A stretch of 64,000 nucleotides of DNA from Hoeflea ulvae (GTDB lineage Bacteria > Pseudomonadota > Alphaproteobacteria > Rhizobiales > Rhizobiaceae): NCBI RefSeq assembly GCF_026619435.1, contig NZ_JAOVZQ010000001.1, positions 3,479,501 to 3,543,500 of the forward strand, read 5' to 3'. Numbering within the stretch: position 1 is the stretch's first letter; each line of letters begins with the position of its first letter. Positions 43,206 to 52,485 of the stretch are shown piece by piece. The notes below the pieces were generated by a model. That model saw nothing but the letters and a program-made list of their open reading frames with translations, had not been told where the DNA came from and ran no database searches. A program made the position numbers and the translations under genes.

Positions 43206-44158
43206 CGGCTTTCGCCTTCGAGCTCGACATCGACAATCTGCCCCGGCTCCAGCGCCCGGGCATCCGCCTCCGGCCGCGCCTCGACCAGGTAAACCAGCTT
43301 CTGCCTGTTCTCGAGCGAATAGATCACCGGCGGGGTGAATTCAGGATCGGCCGAGACATAGCTCACGGTCGCCCGCATACCCTCGCCGCAGCCGTCGCAA
43401 TGCACCACGAGCAAGCTTCCGACATGGATGCTCGATAACGCGAATTCCGGCATATAGACCCGGAGCTTGCGGGCGCCATCGGGCAGCACCGACAAGACCG
43501 GCGCCTGCGGACCGGCCACCTCGCCGGCATTGCGGATGATGTCGGAGACGACGCCGGCCAGCGGCACCGACAACGTCCGCTTCGACAGCCGCCACTCGGC
43601 CGATTCCAGCACAGCCTCGGCCTGTTCGACCGCGGCCTGCGCCGCCTTGATCTCGTTGGAGCGCGCCGGCAGCCGCGCCACCGCCAGATTGGCTTCCAGT
43701 TCGGCGACCTTGGCCTGGGCCAGCTCGACCGCGGTGGAAGCAGAATCATAGGTCGCTTGCGTAGATATTCCCTGCCTGAGCAGGTCTGCCTGCCGTTGCC
43801 GCACGCGCTCGGCCTCGTCGGCCTGGGCCTGGGCCGACCTCAGCGAAGCCGCGATGCTGGCGATCTCTTCGGGCCGCCGGCCTTCCTGCAGATTGGCGAG
43901 CTGGCTCTCGGCCTGCGCCAGCCCGGCTTCGGCCTGGGCGACGGCGATCTCCGCATCGCGCCGCTCCAGACGCCCCAACGGCTGGCCGGCGGCAATCCGA
44001 TCACCGCGCTTGACCGCCAGATCGACGATCTGGGCAATCTCGATCGGCGCCACCAGCACATATTCACCCTCGACATAGCCGACAGCCAGCGGCGCAGCGC
44101 CAGTGCAGGCGGCAAACAATCCGGCAAGCAGCGGAAGCGAACAGAGAAAGGACATCAT
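43202..44158 (-). CDS. HlyD-type periplasmic adaptor (YbhG-like)
   Basis: 318-aa membrane-fusion protein. It has an N-terminal signal with a possible lipobox (LFAAC), a biotinyl-lipoyl half (VDLAVKRGDRIAAGQPLGRLERRDAE), a long Ala/Glu-rich coiled-coil hairpin (about 80-190) and a beta-barrel. It would bridge the inner-membrane exporter toward the outer membrane. The start lies in the tetR stop (ATGATGTCC), so two adjacent ATGs are possible (44158 or 44155). Confidence 0.88.
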   Translation of the reverse strand: MMSFLCSLPLLAGLFAACTGAAPLAVGYVEGEYVLVAPIEIAQIVDLAVKRGDRIAAGQPLGRLERRDAEIAVAQAEAGLAQAESQLANLQEGRRPEEIASIAASLRSAQAQADEAERVRQRQADLLRQGISTQATYDSASTAVELAQAKVAELEANLAVARLPARSNEIKAAQAAVEQAEAVLESAEWRLSKRTLSVPLAGVVSDIIRNAGEVAGPQAPVLSVLPDGARKLRVYMPEFALSSIHVGSLLVVHCDGCGEGMRATVSYVSADPEFTPPVIYSLENRQKLVYLVEARPEADARALEPGQIVDVELEGESR

Positions 44159-44826
44159 CGGACTGGTTTCCTGTTGGTGGCGACAAAGGCGCGAATATTG
44201 CCGAGAATGACGGTCTTGATCGCCGCAAGCTCGTCCGGCCCGGGCTGTTGCCATTCCATCCGTCTGGCAACAATGGCGTGACCGATGCGGAAATAGACGA
44301 CCTGGCCGGCAATGCTGAAGGTGCCAAGGCGGATCAGGTCGCTTTCGGGATCCTGACCGGTGGCCAGTCCCAGAAGCGTGCACAGGCTGCGATGCACCGG
44401 CAGAATGAAATCGGCATAGACCTTGTCGAACACGGGACCGGGAACGCCCATTTCACGCACCATGAAGCTGGCGATGTCGCGGGCCTCGACCTGCCCCAGC
44501 ATGAAATCGGCCACGCCCATGATCACCCGTTCGAACGCCGCCTGCGCCGCCGCCGGATCGTCGCGCGCGTCGATCGACTGCAGAACCGGAAGCACGACCG
44601 CCTGGATCCGCCCGGCCACCATCTCGGCGCAGGCCAGCCGCAAGCCGTCCTTGCCACCGAAATGATAGGCGATGGAGGCAATATTGGCATTGGCCGCGGC
44701 AGCGATCTCGCGGGTCGAGGTGGCGTCGACCCCCTTGGTGCCGAACAGGCGCACGCCGGCCATCAGCAGCGCCATGCGGGTCTGGTCTCCGGCTTTTCCG
44801 GTCTGGGCTGAGAGTTTCGGCGGCAC
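44155..44826 (-). CDS. TetR-family repressor, CecR-like
   Basis: 223-aa regulator with a TetR helix-turn-helix (STREIAAAANANIASIAYHFGGKDGL) and a CecR-type ligand domain (MVREMGVPGPVFDKVYADFILPVHR). First gene of the tetR-hlyD-ATPase-permease operon, the same arrangement as E. coli cecR-ybhGFSR. A perfect 18-bp palindrome about 54 bp upstream is a likely autoregulatory operator. Confidence 0.88.
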   Translation of the reverse strand: MPPKLSAQTGKAGDQTRMALLMAGVRLFGTKGVDATSTREIAAAANANIASIAYHFGGKDGLRLACAEMVAGRIQAVVLPVLQSIDARDDPAAAQAAFERVIMGVADFMLGQVEARDIASFMVREMGVPGPVFDKVYADFILPVHRSLCTLLGLATGQDPESDLIRLGTFSIAGQVVYFRIGHAIVARRMEWQQPGPDELAAIKTVILGNIRAFVATNRKPVR

Positions 44827-44879
44827 GGCAATCCTCGCGGGCAGATGTAACTGCCCCGATGATAACCGAGATCAGAAAT

Positions 44880-44897
44880 TAATCAATCGATTGATTA
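44880..44897. promoter_or_regulatory. 18-bp perfect palindrome upstream of the CecR-like gene
   Basis: TAATCAATCGATTGATTA is a perfect palindrome in the AT-rich promoter region of the tetR-led exporter operon. Likely operator of this regulator. Confidence 0.7.
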
Positions 44898-44940
44898 TAT
44901 TTTTCACCTGCGCTGCCGATGCTGCCCCACTACCTTCAGA

Positions 44941-46479
44941 TTAGCTTCCGCCCTGTTCAGCAGCATAAAGCCTGCGCAATTCGGTCTTTAGCACCTTGCC
45001 GTAATTGTTCTTGGGCAGCTCAGTGACAAACCGGTAGGCCTTGGGCCGCTTGAAGCGGGCAATGGAGGCAAGGCAATGCTGATCAAGCTCCGCAGCCTCC
45101 GGAGACGTCTCCGCATCCGTGACCACAAAGGCCAGGATGGTTTCGCCCCACTCGGCATCGGGCACCCCGATGACGCTGGCCTCGCGCACACCGGGATGGG
45201 TCAGCAAAGCTTCCTCCACCTCGCGCGGATAGATGTTGGTGCCGCCCGAGATGATCACGTCCTTCGAGCGGTCTTTCAGCGTCAAAAACCCGTCCGCATC
45301 CAGCGCGCCCATATCGCCGGTCCAGAGCCAGCCATCGCGCAAGGCCGCGGCACTGGCCTCCCGATCGCGCCAGTAGCCGGACATCACCGGTGCGCCGCGC
45401 ACCACGATCTCTCCGGTTTTGCCCGTGGCCATCACGTTTCCCGCTTCATCGACAATCCGCACCTCGACACTGGATTGCGCCGTGCCGACCGAGGCCAGCC
45501 GTTCGCGCCAGCGCGGATGCGCCCGATCAGCCACCGAGGCCCGGTCCAGTGCAGTGATCGTCATCGGGCTCTCGCCCTGGCCATAGATCTGGCAGAAGCG
45601 CGGCCCGAGCACCTCGACCGCCTCGACAATATCGGCGAGATACATCGGCCCGCCGCCATAAACGATGGTGCGGATCCCCTCCCCGGCCTCGCCCCGCTCA
45701 CGGGCAGCGGCAACCAGCCTTTTGACCATGGTGGGCGCTGCAAAGATGTGGATGTCGCCGAGACTGCGGGCCAGCGCAAAGATTTCATCCGGTTCGAACC
45801 CGCCCGTGACCGGCACGACATGGCGCGCGGCCTTGAGCACATGCTGCAGGCAATAGAGCCCGGCGCCATGGCTCAGTGGCGCCGCATACAAGGCCGCATC
45901 GGTGGAATGCACAGCGTCGACATCGGCAAGATAGGAAAACACCATCGCCTGCATGTTGGCATGGCTGATCATCACGCCCTTGGGCCGCCCGGTGGTACCG
46001 GAGGTGTAAAACAGCCAGGCCATGTCCGCCCCGTCGCGCGCCATGGGGGCTACAAGCGGCTGGCTCCGCCGCAAGGCCTCAAACTCCGCGCCAGCCAGAT
46101 CAATCAGCGCCGGCACCGGTTGCTCCAGCGCCCCGGTCAGTTCCGCCCCCAGCGGTGCTGAGCAAAACACCACCGACGCGCCTGAATTGGCGATGATATA
46201 GGCGGCCTCTTTGGCATGAAGCTTGGCGTTGATCGGCACAATTGCCGCGCCGGCAAACCAGGCGCCGAACATCGCTTCCAGATAGGCCGGCGAATTCTTG
46301 GCAAAGATCGCCACCCGGTCACCGGGCCTGACGCCGTGATGGTCGCGCAGGCCCGCACCGATGGCCGCGGCACTCCGGGCAAAACCCTGATAATCCGACA
46401 GCTGCCGTTCACCTGAAAACAGCGCCGGATGGCCGGGATATTTTTGCCCGCTGCGCGCCAGCCATTCCGCGACATTCAT
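44941..46479 (-). CDS. AMP-dependent acyl-CoA ligase
   Basis: 512-aa ANL-superfamily ligase that activates a carboxylic acid via an acyl-AMP. The P-loop-like motif FYTSGTTGRPKGV, the GQGE motif (IYGQGESPMT), TGDMGALD and the catalytic lysine near the C-terminus (KNNYGKVLKTELR) are intact. Last gene of the operon starting with the flavin monooxygenase, 83 bp after the SDR gene. The substrate would be the acid produced by upstream steps or imported by the BASS transporter. Confidence 0.9.
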   Translation of the reverse strand: MNVAEWLARSGQKYPGHPALFSGERQLSDYQGFARSAAAIGAGLRDHHGVRPGDRVAIFAKNSPAYLEAMFGAWFAGAAIVPINAKLHAKEAAYIIANSGASVVFCSAPLGAELTGALEQPVPALIDLAGAEFEALRRSQPLVAPMARDGADMAWLFYTSGTTGRPKGVMISHANMQAMVFSYLADVDAVHSTDAALYAAPLSHGAGLYCLQHVLKAARHVVPVTGGFEPDEIFALARSLGDIHIFAAPTMVKRLVAAARERGEAGEGIRTIVYGGGPMYLADIVEAVEVLGPRFCQIYGQGESPMTITALDRASVADRAHPRWRERLASVGTAQSSVEVRIVDEAGNVMATGKTGEIVVRGAPVMSGYWRDREASAAALRDGWLWTGDMGALDADGFLTLKDRSKDVIISGGTNIYPREVEEALLTHPGVREASVIGVPDAEWGETILAFVVTDAETSPEAAELDQHCLASIARFKRPKAYRFVTELPKNNYGKVLKTELRRLYAAEQGGS

Positions 46480-46562
46480 GATTCTCTCCCCAAAGCCTCA
46501 GGCCGCAAACCATCGCGCCGGCACTGGCAAATGGCAATGCACCAGGCTGCAGGGACCAGGAC

Positions 46563-47330
46563 TCAGTCGTGGATTTTCCGCTTCATCAGCCAGTAATACA
46601 GCCGCGGCGACAGCCTATTGATCAGCCAGCCAAGGCGCGCCACCCGTCCTACCGGGATAAAGCGCTTGCCGCGCCGCCAGCCGTCAAGAATGATCCGGGC
46701 GGCCTGCTGCGGGCCCATTTCGTCAAATCCGTCACTCGCTGCCCCCGGCCTGCCGATGCCGTCCGTCTCCGCATCAAGCCGCCCCGGATTGGTGGCGACG
46801 AAGGAAGGAGCCGCGATCACCACTTTGACCCCATGCTGTTCTTCTTCCGATGCGAGTGAGGAGAAAAAGCCGTTGAGCGCATGCTTGCTCGCCGCATAGG
46901 CGGTGCGTTTGTAGAGCGGCGCAAAACCCGCCACCGAGGAGATCGCCAGATGCGTCCCCCGGGCGGTCCGCACGGCCTGCAGCAGACCCGACGCCATCCG
47001 CACCGAGCCGAAATAATTGATCTCCATCACCCGCCGCTGCGAGGCCAGCGTTGTTTCCGAAAACAACCCGATCTGGGTGACCCCGGCATTGTGGATCACC
47101 AGATCGATCGCCTTGTGGCGCTGCGTCAGCTCGGCGCAGACCATGGCGACAGCAGCCTCATCGGTCAGATCGCACGCCATCCGCTGCATTTGCTGCCCGC
47201 CGGCAGGCAAGGCCTCGAGTGCTGCCGGCAGATCAACCAGCACCACCTGCCAGCCTTCCGCCACCAACTGAGCGGCAAAGGCCTGCCCCAGCCCTCCCGC
47301 GCCGCCGGTGATCACCGCCACCGGGCTCAC
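46563..47330 (-). CDS. Short-chain dehydrogenase/reductase
   Basis: 255-aa classical SDR. I start it at a GTG (47330) overlapping the preceding stop by 4 bp. It has the nucleotide motif TGGAGGLGQ, NAG in VIHNAGVTQ, catalytic Ser in ISSVAG and YAASK. The C-terminus is rich in basic and aromatic residues (RLYYWLMKRKIHD), perhaps a membrane contact. Probably oxidises a hydroxyl on a hydrophobic substrate in the operon pathway. Confidence 0.9.
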   Translation of the reverse strand: MSPVAVITGGAGGLGQAFAAQLVAEGWQVVLVDLPAALEALPAGGQQMQRMACDLTDEAAVAMVCAELTQRHKAIDLVIHNAGVTQIGLFSETTLASQRRVMEINYFGSVRMASGLLQAVRTARGTHLAISSVAGFAPLYKRTAYAASKHALNGFFSSLASEEEQHGVKVVIAAPSFVATNPGRLDAETDGIGRPGAASDGFDEMGPQQAARIILDGWRRGKRFIPVGRVARLGWLINRLSPRLYYWLMKRKIHD

Positions 47331-48265
47331 AATCCCGCCGCCTTCTTCCACAGATCAAAGGTCTCGGCGCTGGTCAGCTCCGGCTGGTATCCGAACACGG
47401 TCTTCAGCGCCGTGTTGTCGAGCACCGGGCGATACTGCAAGAACCGCACCTGTTCCGGGCCATAGCGCGACACGCCCAGCGGCTTGGCCACGGCAAGCGC
47501 TGATTTAAGCAGCCAGGCCGGCAGCGCCATCACCGGTTTTCCGAGTGCCGCAGCAAGCTCCTCCACCGACATCGCACCATCGCCGCAGACATTGAAGATG
47601 CCGGCCGGCCCGTCCGTGGCGGCCCGCGACAGGATCCGCGCCAGATCCCGGGTCCAGATGAACACGAAGGGGCTGTCCGCGCCGCGAACCGCGATCAGCT
47701 TGGGACGGTGAAACAGTTCGGTGATCTGGTTTTCCAGTCCGGCGCCGAGCACGGTGCCGACACGCAGCACCACCTGCTCGACATCCGGATGGGTCTCCCG
47801 CGCCTGTGCCAGCATCTCCTCGACCTGCCGCTTGTGGTCGGAATAGGCAAATTCCGGGTTTCCGCGCAGCGCGTCGGTCTCACGCAGCGGCACCGGATTG
47901 TCGGCATGGTAGCCATAGGCCGCCCCGGACGATGTCACCACCAGCCGCCGGACCCCGTGAATGATTGCCGCCTCAAGCACATTGCGGGTGCCCTGGACAT
48001 CGACATCATGGGCGAATGCCCGCGTCATGCCGCGCGTCGGCGAGACGATCGAGGCCAGATGGATGATCACCTCCGGCTCAAACGCTTCCACCAGGCGGGC
48101 CGCATCGTCGCCGCGCACGTCAAGCGTTTCAAAGGCCATGCCCTCGGGCAGCGCTTGCGGCCGCCGCACATCGGTCGCCAGCGTTTCGCAGCCCGATGCC
48201 GCGAGCTCTTCAAGCAGCACCTGCCCGACAGCACCCGCAGCCCCTGTCACCAGAACCCGGCTCAT
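47327..48265 (-). CDS. NAD-dependent epimerase/dehydratase family protein
   Basis: 312-aa extended SDR with the Rossmann motif TGAAGAVGQ, Ser in VVTSSGAAYG and the Y-x3-K dyad in YSDHK. It resembles 3-beta-hydroxysteroid-dehydrogenase-like or atypical epimerases. ATGA overlaps on both sides show coupling with the BASS and SDR genes. Confidence 0.88.
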   Translation of the reverse strand: MSRVLVTGAAGAVGQVLLEELAASGCETLATDVRRPQALPEGMAFETLDVRGDDAARLVEAFEPEVIIHLASIVSPTRGMTRAFAHDVDVQGTRNVLEAAIIHGVRRLVVTSSGAAYGYHADNPVPLRETDALRGNPEFAYSDHKRQVEEMLAQARETHPDVEQVVLRVGTVLGAGLENQITELFHRPKLIAVRGADSPFVFIWTRDLARILSRAATDGPAGIFNVCGDGAMSVEELAAALGKPVMALPAWLLKSALAVAKPLGVSRYGPEQVRFLQYRPVLDNTALKTVFGYQPELTSAETFDLWKKAAGL

Positions 48266-49164
48266 CGTTTTGCCTCGCTGCGTGACCAGAGGCTGGCCAG
48301 CGCCAGTCCGGATATCGCATGCCAGATGCCCCAGAAGGCTGCCGCCACCGCCATGCCGCCAAGCCCGCCGAAAAAGGCGAAGATCAGCACCAGGCCAAGG
48401 CCGGAATTCTGAATACCGGTCTCGATGGTGATGGCGCGGCGGTCATAGTCCGACAGCCGCATCAGCGTGGCCGTCAGATAACCGCCCGACAGCGCCAGCC
48501 CATTGTGCAGCACGACCAGCCCGGCAACGGCGGCCACATAGGCCAGGAAAAAGCTCCAGTTGGCGGCCAGCGCCAGCACGATGAAGCCGATGAAGATCGC
48601 CATCGACAGTCCTTGCATCGGCTTGCGGATGCGCGCCGCCAGCCCAGGCTTTCGCACATTGAGCAGGATCCCGAGGATCAGCGGCAGCACCAGCATGAAG
48701 AACACGGTGATTGCGATCGACACCGGATCTAGCGTCGTCTCCCGCAGCAGCGCCCGCGTCGGCTCATAGAGATTGCCCCAGAACGCCACATTGAGCGGCG
48801 TGAGCAGGATCGCCGACAGCGTCGCAACTCCGGTCATCGAGACCGAAAGCGCCGAATTGCCGCCGGCGCGATGGGTGATGAAATTGGAAATATTGCCGCC
48901 CGGACAGGCCGCCACCAGGATCAGCCCCAGCGCAATCGACGGCTGCGGAGTGGTGACCAATAACATCAGATAGGTCAGCGCCGGCAGCACCAGGAACTGC
49001 GACACCATCCCGGTCAACAGCGCTTTCGGCGCCCGCAGCAGGGCGCGGAAGTCCGACGGCCGCAGATCCAGCGCGATCGAGAACATCACGATCGCCAGGA
49101 TCGCATTGAGCAGGGTCAGGCTTTCCGGGCTGAAATTCAGCCGCACGGCATCGATATCGGTCAT
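48262..49164 (-). CDS. BASS-family (bile acid:Na+ symporter-like) transporter
   Basis: 300-aa membrane protein with about nine helices. The conserved AACPGGNISNFITHRAGGNSALSV and ETGIQNSGLGLVLIF motifs are the two crossover regions of the BASS fold. Probably imports the organic acid or steroid-like compound handled by the neighbouring enzymes. It overlaps the monooxygenase and epimerase genes by 4 bp each. Confidence 0.88.
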   Translation of the reverse strand: MTDIDAVRLNFSPESLTLLNAILAIVMFSIALDLRPSDFRALLRAPKALLTGMVSQFLVLPALTYLMLLVTTPQPSIALGLILVAACPGGNISNFITHRAGGNSALSVSMTGVATLSAILLTPLNVAFWGNLYEPTRALLRETTLDPVSIAITVFFMLVLPLILGILLNVRKPGLAARIRKPMQGLSMAIFIGFIVLALAANWSFFLAYVAAVAGLVVLHNGLALSGGYLTATLMRLSDYDRRAITIETGIQNSGLGLVLIFAFFGGLGGMAVAAAFWGIWHAISGLALASLWSRSEAKR

Positions 49165-50522
49165 TTGCCATTCCCCTTGAGAGCCGCGATCCAGCTGGTC
49201 ACGGCGGTGCGGTAGGTCGCCTTGTCGACATAATAGGCCATGCGCGGCAGGTCGATATAATGCATCCCGCCGGTCGCCCGGGTGAAGCCGGCGGCCTTTT
49301 CCTCCTTCAGCGCCTTGGCGGCCATTACGCCCTTTTTCAGCCCTGCTATGTAGCGCGCCACCATCTCGGCCTGCTCATGCCGCCCCTGCCAGCCCAGCCC
49401 CGAGGCCTCGACCATGCCCAGCACGAAGAGATCGTCGCGCTCGGGATGAAGACAATTGAGAAACAGATGCGGCGCAGCGCCCTGCCAATTCAAAAGCGCC
49501 TGGTCGATGAACGGATAATGCAGATGATAGCCGGTGGCCGCCAGGATCAGATCGTAATCGGCTTGGCTGCCATCCTTGAAATGCACCGTATGGCCGTCAA
49601 AGCGATCGATGTCGGGCTTCACCGTGATGTCGCCATGACCGGCATGAAACAGGATCAGCGAATTGACCACCGGGTGGGATTCGTAAAGCGCGTAATCCGG
49701 CTTCGGAAATCCGTATTTCGCCGGATCGCCGGTGAACCATTTCAAAATCATGCCGTCGACGCGGCGCTTGAGCCACATCGGCAGCTTGATCGCCCCGCCC
49801 ATCGTGTCGGCAGGCCGGCCGAAGACATATTTGGGCACGAAGTAATAGCCGCGCCGCATCGAGATATCGCAGCTCTTGCCGTGATGGATCGCATCGACGG
49901 CAATGTCGCAGCCCGAATTGCCCGCCCCGATGATCAGCACCCGCTTGCCCTTGAAGATTTCGGGATCGCGATAGGCGCTGGAATGAATCAGCTCTCCGGC
50001 GAAATCTCCCTTGAACTCCGGCATGTTCGGCTCGGACAGGGTGCCATTGGCAATCAGCAGCCCGGCAAATTCGCCCGCATGCTCCTGGCCCTCTGCATCG
50101 CGCCAGACCAGGCGCCAGCCCTCGCCGGTCTTGCCCAGCGGGGTGGCGGAAACCACCTCCGTGCCAAACAGGAAATGATTCCTTATTCCATAGTGATCGG
50201 CAAATTTCTGAAAGTAGGACTTCAGCTCGCGGTGCGAGGGATATTCCGCCACCCGGTCTTCCATGGGAAAATCCGCGAACTCGGTCATCTTCTTCGACGA
50301 AATCAGGTGCGCGGTCTCGTACATGGTCGATTTCGGACCGTCGATATCCCACAGCCCGCCAACATCGGAATGCAGCTCAAAACCTTGAAAGGCAATGCCC
50401 TGCTCGATCAGCGTCTTGGCCATGGCCAGCCCCATCGGCCCGGAGCCGATCAGCGCATAGCGCGAGCGTCCGTTCTGGCTTGCGGCCTCATCTGTGCCTG
50501 CCGGTGTCAGTTGCGTGCCCAA
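49161..50522 (-). CDS. Flavin-containing / Baeyer-Villiger-type monooxygenase
   Basis: 453-aa FAD- and NADPH-dependent monooxygenase. FAD motif IGSGPMGLAMAKTL is at about residues 26-39, and NADPH motif VLIIGAGNSGCDIAVD at about 194-209. Between them lies YPSHRELKSYFQKFADHYGI, where FMO/BVMO proteins carry their signature. The start is TTG (50522) behind GGGAGGGGG, giving a short Gly/Thr-rich leader. First gene of the operon and divergent from tetR. It would insert oxygen into a ketone or oxidise a heteroatom. Confidence 0.88.
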   Translation of the reverse strand: MGTQLTPAGTDEAASQNGRSRYALIGSGPMGLAMAKTLIEQGIAFQGFELHSDVGGLWDIDGPKSTMYETAHLISSKKMTEFADFPMEDRVAEYPSHRELKSYFQKFADHYGIRNHFLFGTEVVSATPLGKTGEGWRLVWRDAEGQEHAGEFAGLLIANGTLSEPNMPEFKGDFAGELIHSSAYRDPEIFKGKRVLIIGAGNSGCDIAVDAIHHGKSCDISMRRGYYFVPKYVFGRPADTMGGAIKLPMWLKRRVDGMILKWFTGDPAKYGFPKPDYALYESHPVVNSLILFHAGHGDITVKPDIDRFDGHTVHFKDGSQADYDLILAATGYHLHYPFIDQALLNWQGAAPHLFLNCLHPERDDLFVLGMVEASGLGWQGRHEQAEMVARYIAGLKKGVMAAKALKEEKAAGFTRATGGMHYIDLPRMAYYVDKATYRTAVTSWIAALKGNGK

Positions 50523-50568
50523 CTGTCCCCCTCCCTTGGTTCAGTCGATTTTCTCTCGCGCCTACAAT

Positions 50569-50582
50569 TGAACGATCGTTCA
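50569..50582. promoter_or_regulatory. 14-bp palindromic TetR operator
   Basis: TGAACGATCGTTCA is a perfect palindrome in the 79-bp divergent gap between the monooxygenase operon and tetR. It can control both directions. Confidence 0.75.
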
Positions 50583-50601
50583 TAATAAGGCAAGATGATT
50601 T

Positions 50602-51279
50602 ATGAGCGAAATTTCAGATCCCCCCGATCGGCCCCGCCGTCGCGCCATCTCGCAGCGGGCGCTGGCCACCAGCCTGCGCATTCTCGATGCGGCCGAAATC
50701 CTGTTTGCCGAGCGCGGCTATGACGGCGCCTCGGTGCGCGACATCGCCGCCAGCGCCGGCGCGCAGCTGGCCTCGATCAGCTTTCACCATGGCGGCAAGG
50801 AAGCTTTGTTCGAGCGCGTTGTCGAGCGTCGGGCATCGGAACTCTCCCAATTGCGGCTCGATGCCCTGGCTGCGCGCAAGGCCAGCGGTGAGCCGCTGAC
50901 GCTCGACGCCGTGCTGTCGGCCTTTCTGCGCCCCTATCTCGAAAAGGCCGGCGCCGGCGATCCGCAATGGCTGGCCTATGCAAGGCTGGTGGCCATCGTC
51001 TCGGCGGATGCCCGCTGGCATGCGATCTCGGAACGCTGCTTCGACCCCACTGCAGGGGTGTTCATCCGCGAAATCGCAAAACTGTTTCCCGATGCCGATC
51101 CGGCCGCCATCGCCGTCGCCTTCGTCTTTTCGGTTTCAGCCATGCTGTCGCTGTCGACCTCGACCTGGCGCATCGAGGCGCTGTCGGCGCCGTCGGGTCA
51201 GCAGGCTGCAGAGCATCGTCTTGCCGATGATCTGGTCCGCTTCTGCGAAGCCGGCATGCGCGCCGCGATCAACGGCTGA
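50602..51279 (+). CDS. TetR-family regulator of the monooxygenase operon
   Basis: 225-aa repressor with the TetR DNA-binding motif SVRDIAASAGAQLASISFHHGGKEALFERV near residues 35-65 and a CerR-like C-terminal domain. Divergent from the flavin monooxygenase gene, with a palindromic operator between. The ligand is probably a substrate or CoA ester of the operon. Confidence 0.88.
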   Translation: MSEISDPPDRPRRRAISQRALATSLRILDAAEILFAERGYDGASVRDIAASAGAQLASISFHHGGKEALFERVVERRASELSQLRLDALAARKASGEPLTLDAVLSAFLRPYLEKAGAGDPQWLAYARLVAIVSADARWHAISERCFDPTAGVFIREIAKLFPDADPAAIAVAFVFSVSAMLSLSTSTWRIEALSAPSGQQAAEHRLADDLVRFCEAGMRAAING

Positions 51280-51295
51280 TCCCGGACACTGCGGC

Positions 51296-52225
51296 TTATG
51301 GCAGAGCCGGCACCGCTCCGGTCGTGTCCCTGGCCGCCTCGGCCAGCAGCCATTCGCAAAATACCCTGACCTTGGCCCGCCGCATGTGGCTGTGCGGGCA
51401 GACAAGCCAGTAGCCGATATCGCTCTGCACGGCGAGATTGAACGGCCTGACCAGCCGACCCGCCTTCAGATCCTCGACCACCGCGGAATGGCTGACCAGG
51501 GCCACGCCATCGCCGTTGATCGCAGCTTCGATCGCCATGCTTTCAACCGTGAACCGTGGCCCCCGCTTGACATCGATGTCTTCAAGCCCGGCCGCCTTGG
51601 CCCACATCCGCCAATCGGGTGATTGCAGCGTCAGCGCTCCCCATTCGACATGCAGCAGCCGGTGGTTCCGCAGATCCTCGAGCGAAACCAGCGGCTTTGC
51701 ACCCTTGATCAGCTTCGGGCTGCACACCGGGCTGACTTCTTCGCCAAAGATCCGGGAGACGTGAAGCCCGGGATAATCTCCCATTCCCAAGCGAATGCTG
51801 ACATCGATGCCGTCACGCTGGAAGTCGCGGGTCTCCAGCGAGGCGTCGAGCCGCACATCGATATCGGGATAGCGGTTGGAAAAATCCGTGAGCTGATGAA
51901 CCAGCCATTTGATTGCGAAGGTCGGCGCACTGCTCACCGTCAGCAGGCCGGTCTCCTCCTCGAGAGCCAGCCGTTCCACCGCCTCGGCAAGCCTGTCAAA
52001 ACCTTCGGTCACCAGGGGAAGCACGGTCCGGGCTTCCTCGGTCAGCTGGACCGCTCTGGTCATCCGGTGAAACAGCGGAATGCCGAGATAGGCTTCCAGC
52101 TGCTTGATTTGCTGGCTGATGGCGGCCGGGGTGACAAACAGCTCCTCGGCAGCCTTAGTAAAACTCAACCATCTGGCCGATGCCTCAAAGGCCTGCAGTG
52201 ACTTGAGCGGAGGCAGGCGGCGCAT
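51296..52225 (-). CDS. LysR-family regulator (GcvA-like)
   Basis: 309-aa regulator with an N-terminal winged helix (LKSLQAFEASARWLSFTKAAEELFVTPAAISQQIKQLE) and a PBP2 effector domain. The LPPLKSLQAFEA start is typical of GcvA/AmpR-like members. ATG at 52225 is preferred to TTG at 52237. It converges with tetR (16-bp gap) and diverges from a 42-codon small ORF, its likely target. Confidence 0.9.
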   Translation of the reverse strand: MRRLPPLKSLQAFEASARWLSFTKAAEELFVTPAAISQQIKQLEAYLGIPLFHRMTRAVQLTEEARTVLPLVTEGFDRLAEAVERLALEEETGLLTVSSAPTFAIKWLVHQLTDFSNRYPDIDVRLDASLETRDFQRDGIDVSIRLGMGDYPGLHVSRIFGEEVSPVCSPKLIKGAKPLVSLEDLRNHRLLHVEWGALTLQSPDWRMWAKAAGLEDIDVKRGPRFTVESMAIEAAINGDGVALVSHSAVVEDLKAGRLVRPFNLAVQSDIGYWLVCPHSHMRRAKVRVFCEWLLAEAARDTTGAVPALP

Positions 52226-52356
52226 CAGGATTCCCAATCAGACATGAATAAGTTTTTCTAACTCATCGAGATAGAAATCACCGTTTGTCCCGGCTGTCAA
52301 ATGCAAGCTAGGTGAGACCATAGACGCGATGTCACATCCAACCCTGGAGACACCCC

Positions 52357-52485
52357 ATGAACGCCCAGCTTCCAAACCAGTCGCTCGCACTTTCCCTGAT
52401 GTTTTCCCGGGCAGCCTACCGGGCCGTGGTCGGCATCGAAAACCTGGCGCGCTTTGGCGCCCAGCTGCTCCGCTCGGCCAGCTAA
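52357..52485 (+). CDS. Small 42-aa protein divergent from LysR
   Basis: Short frame starting MNAQLPNQSLALSLMFSR and ending LRSAS, with a GGAG site 8 nt before the ATG. It could form an amphipathic helix (AAYRAVVGIENLARFGAQLL). No family recognised. Its spacing of about 130 bp from the LysR start makes it a typical divergent LysR target. It could be a real small protein or a chance frame. Confidence 0.5.
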   Translation: MNAQLPNQSLALSLMFSRAAYRAVVGIENLARFGAQLLRSAS

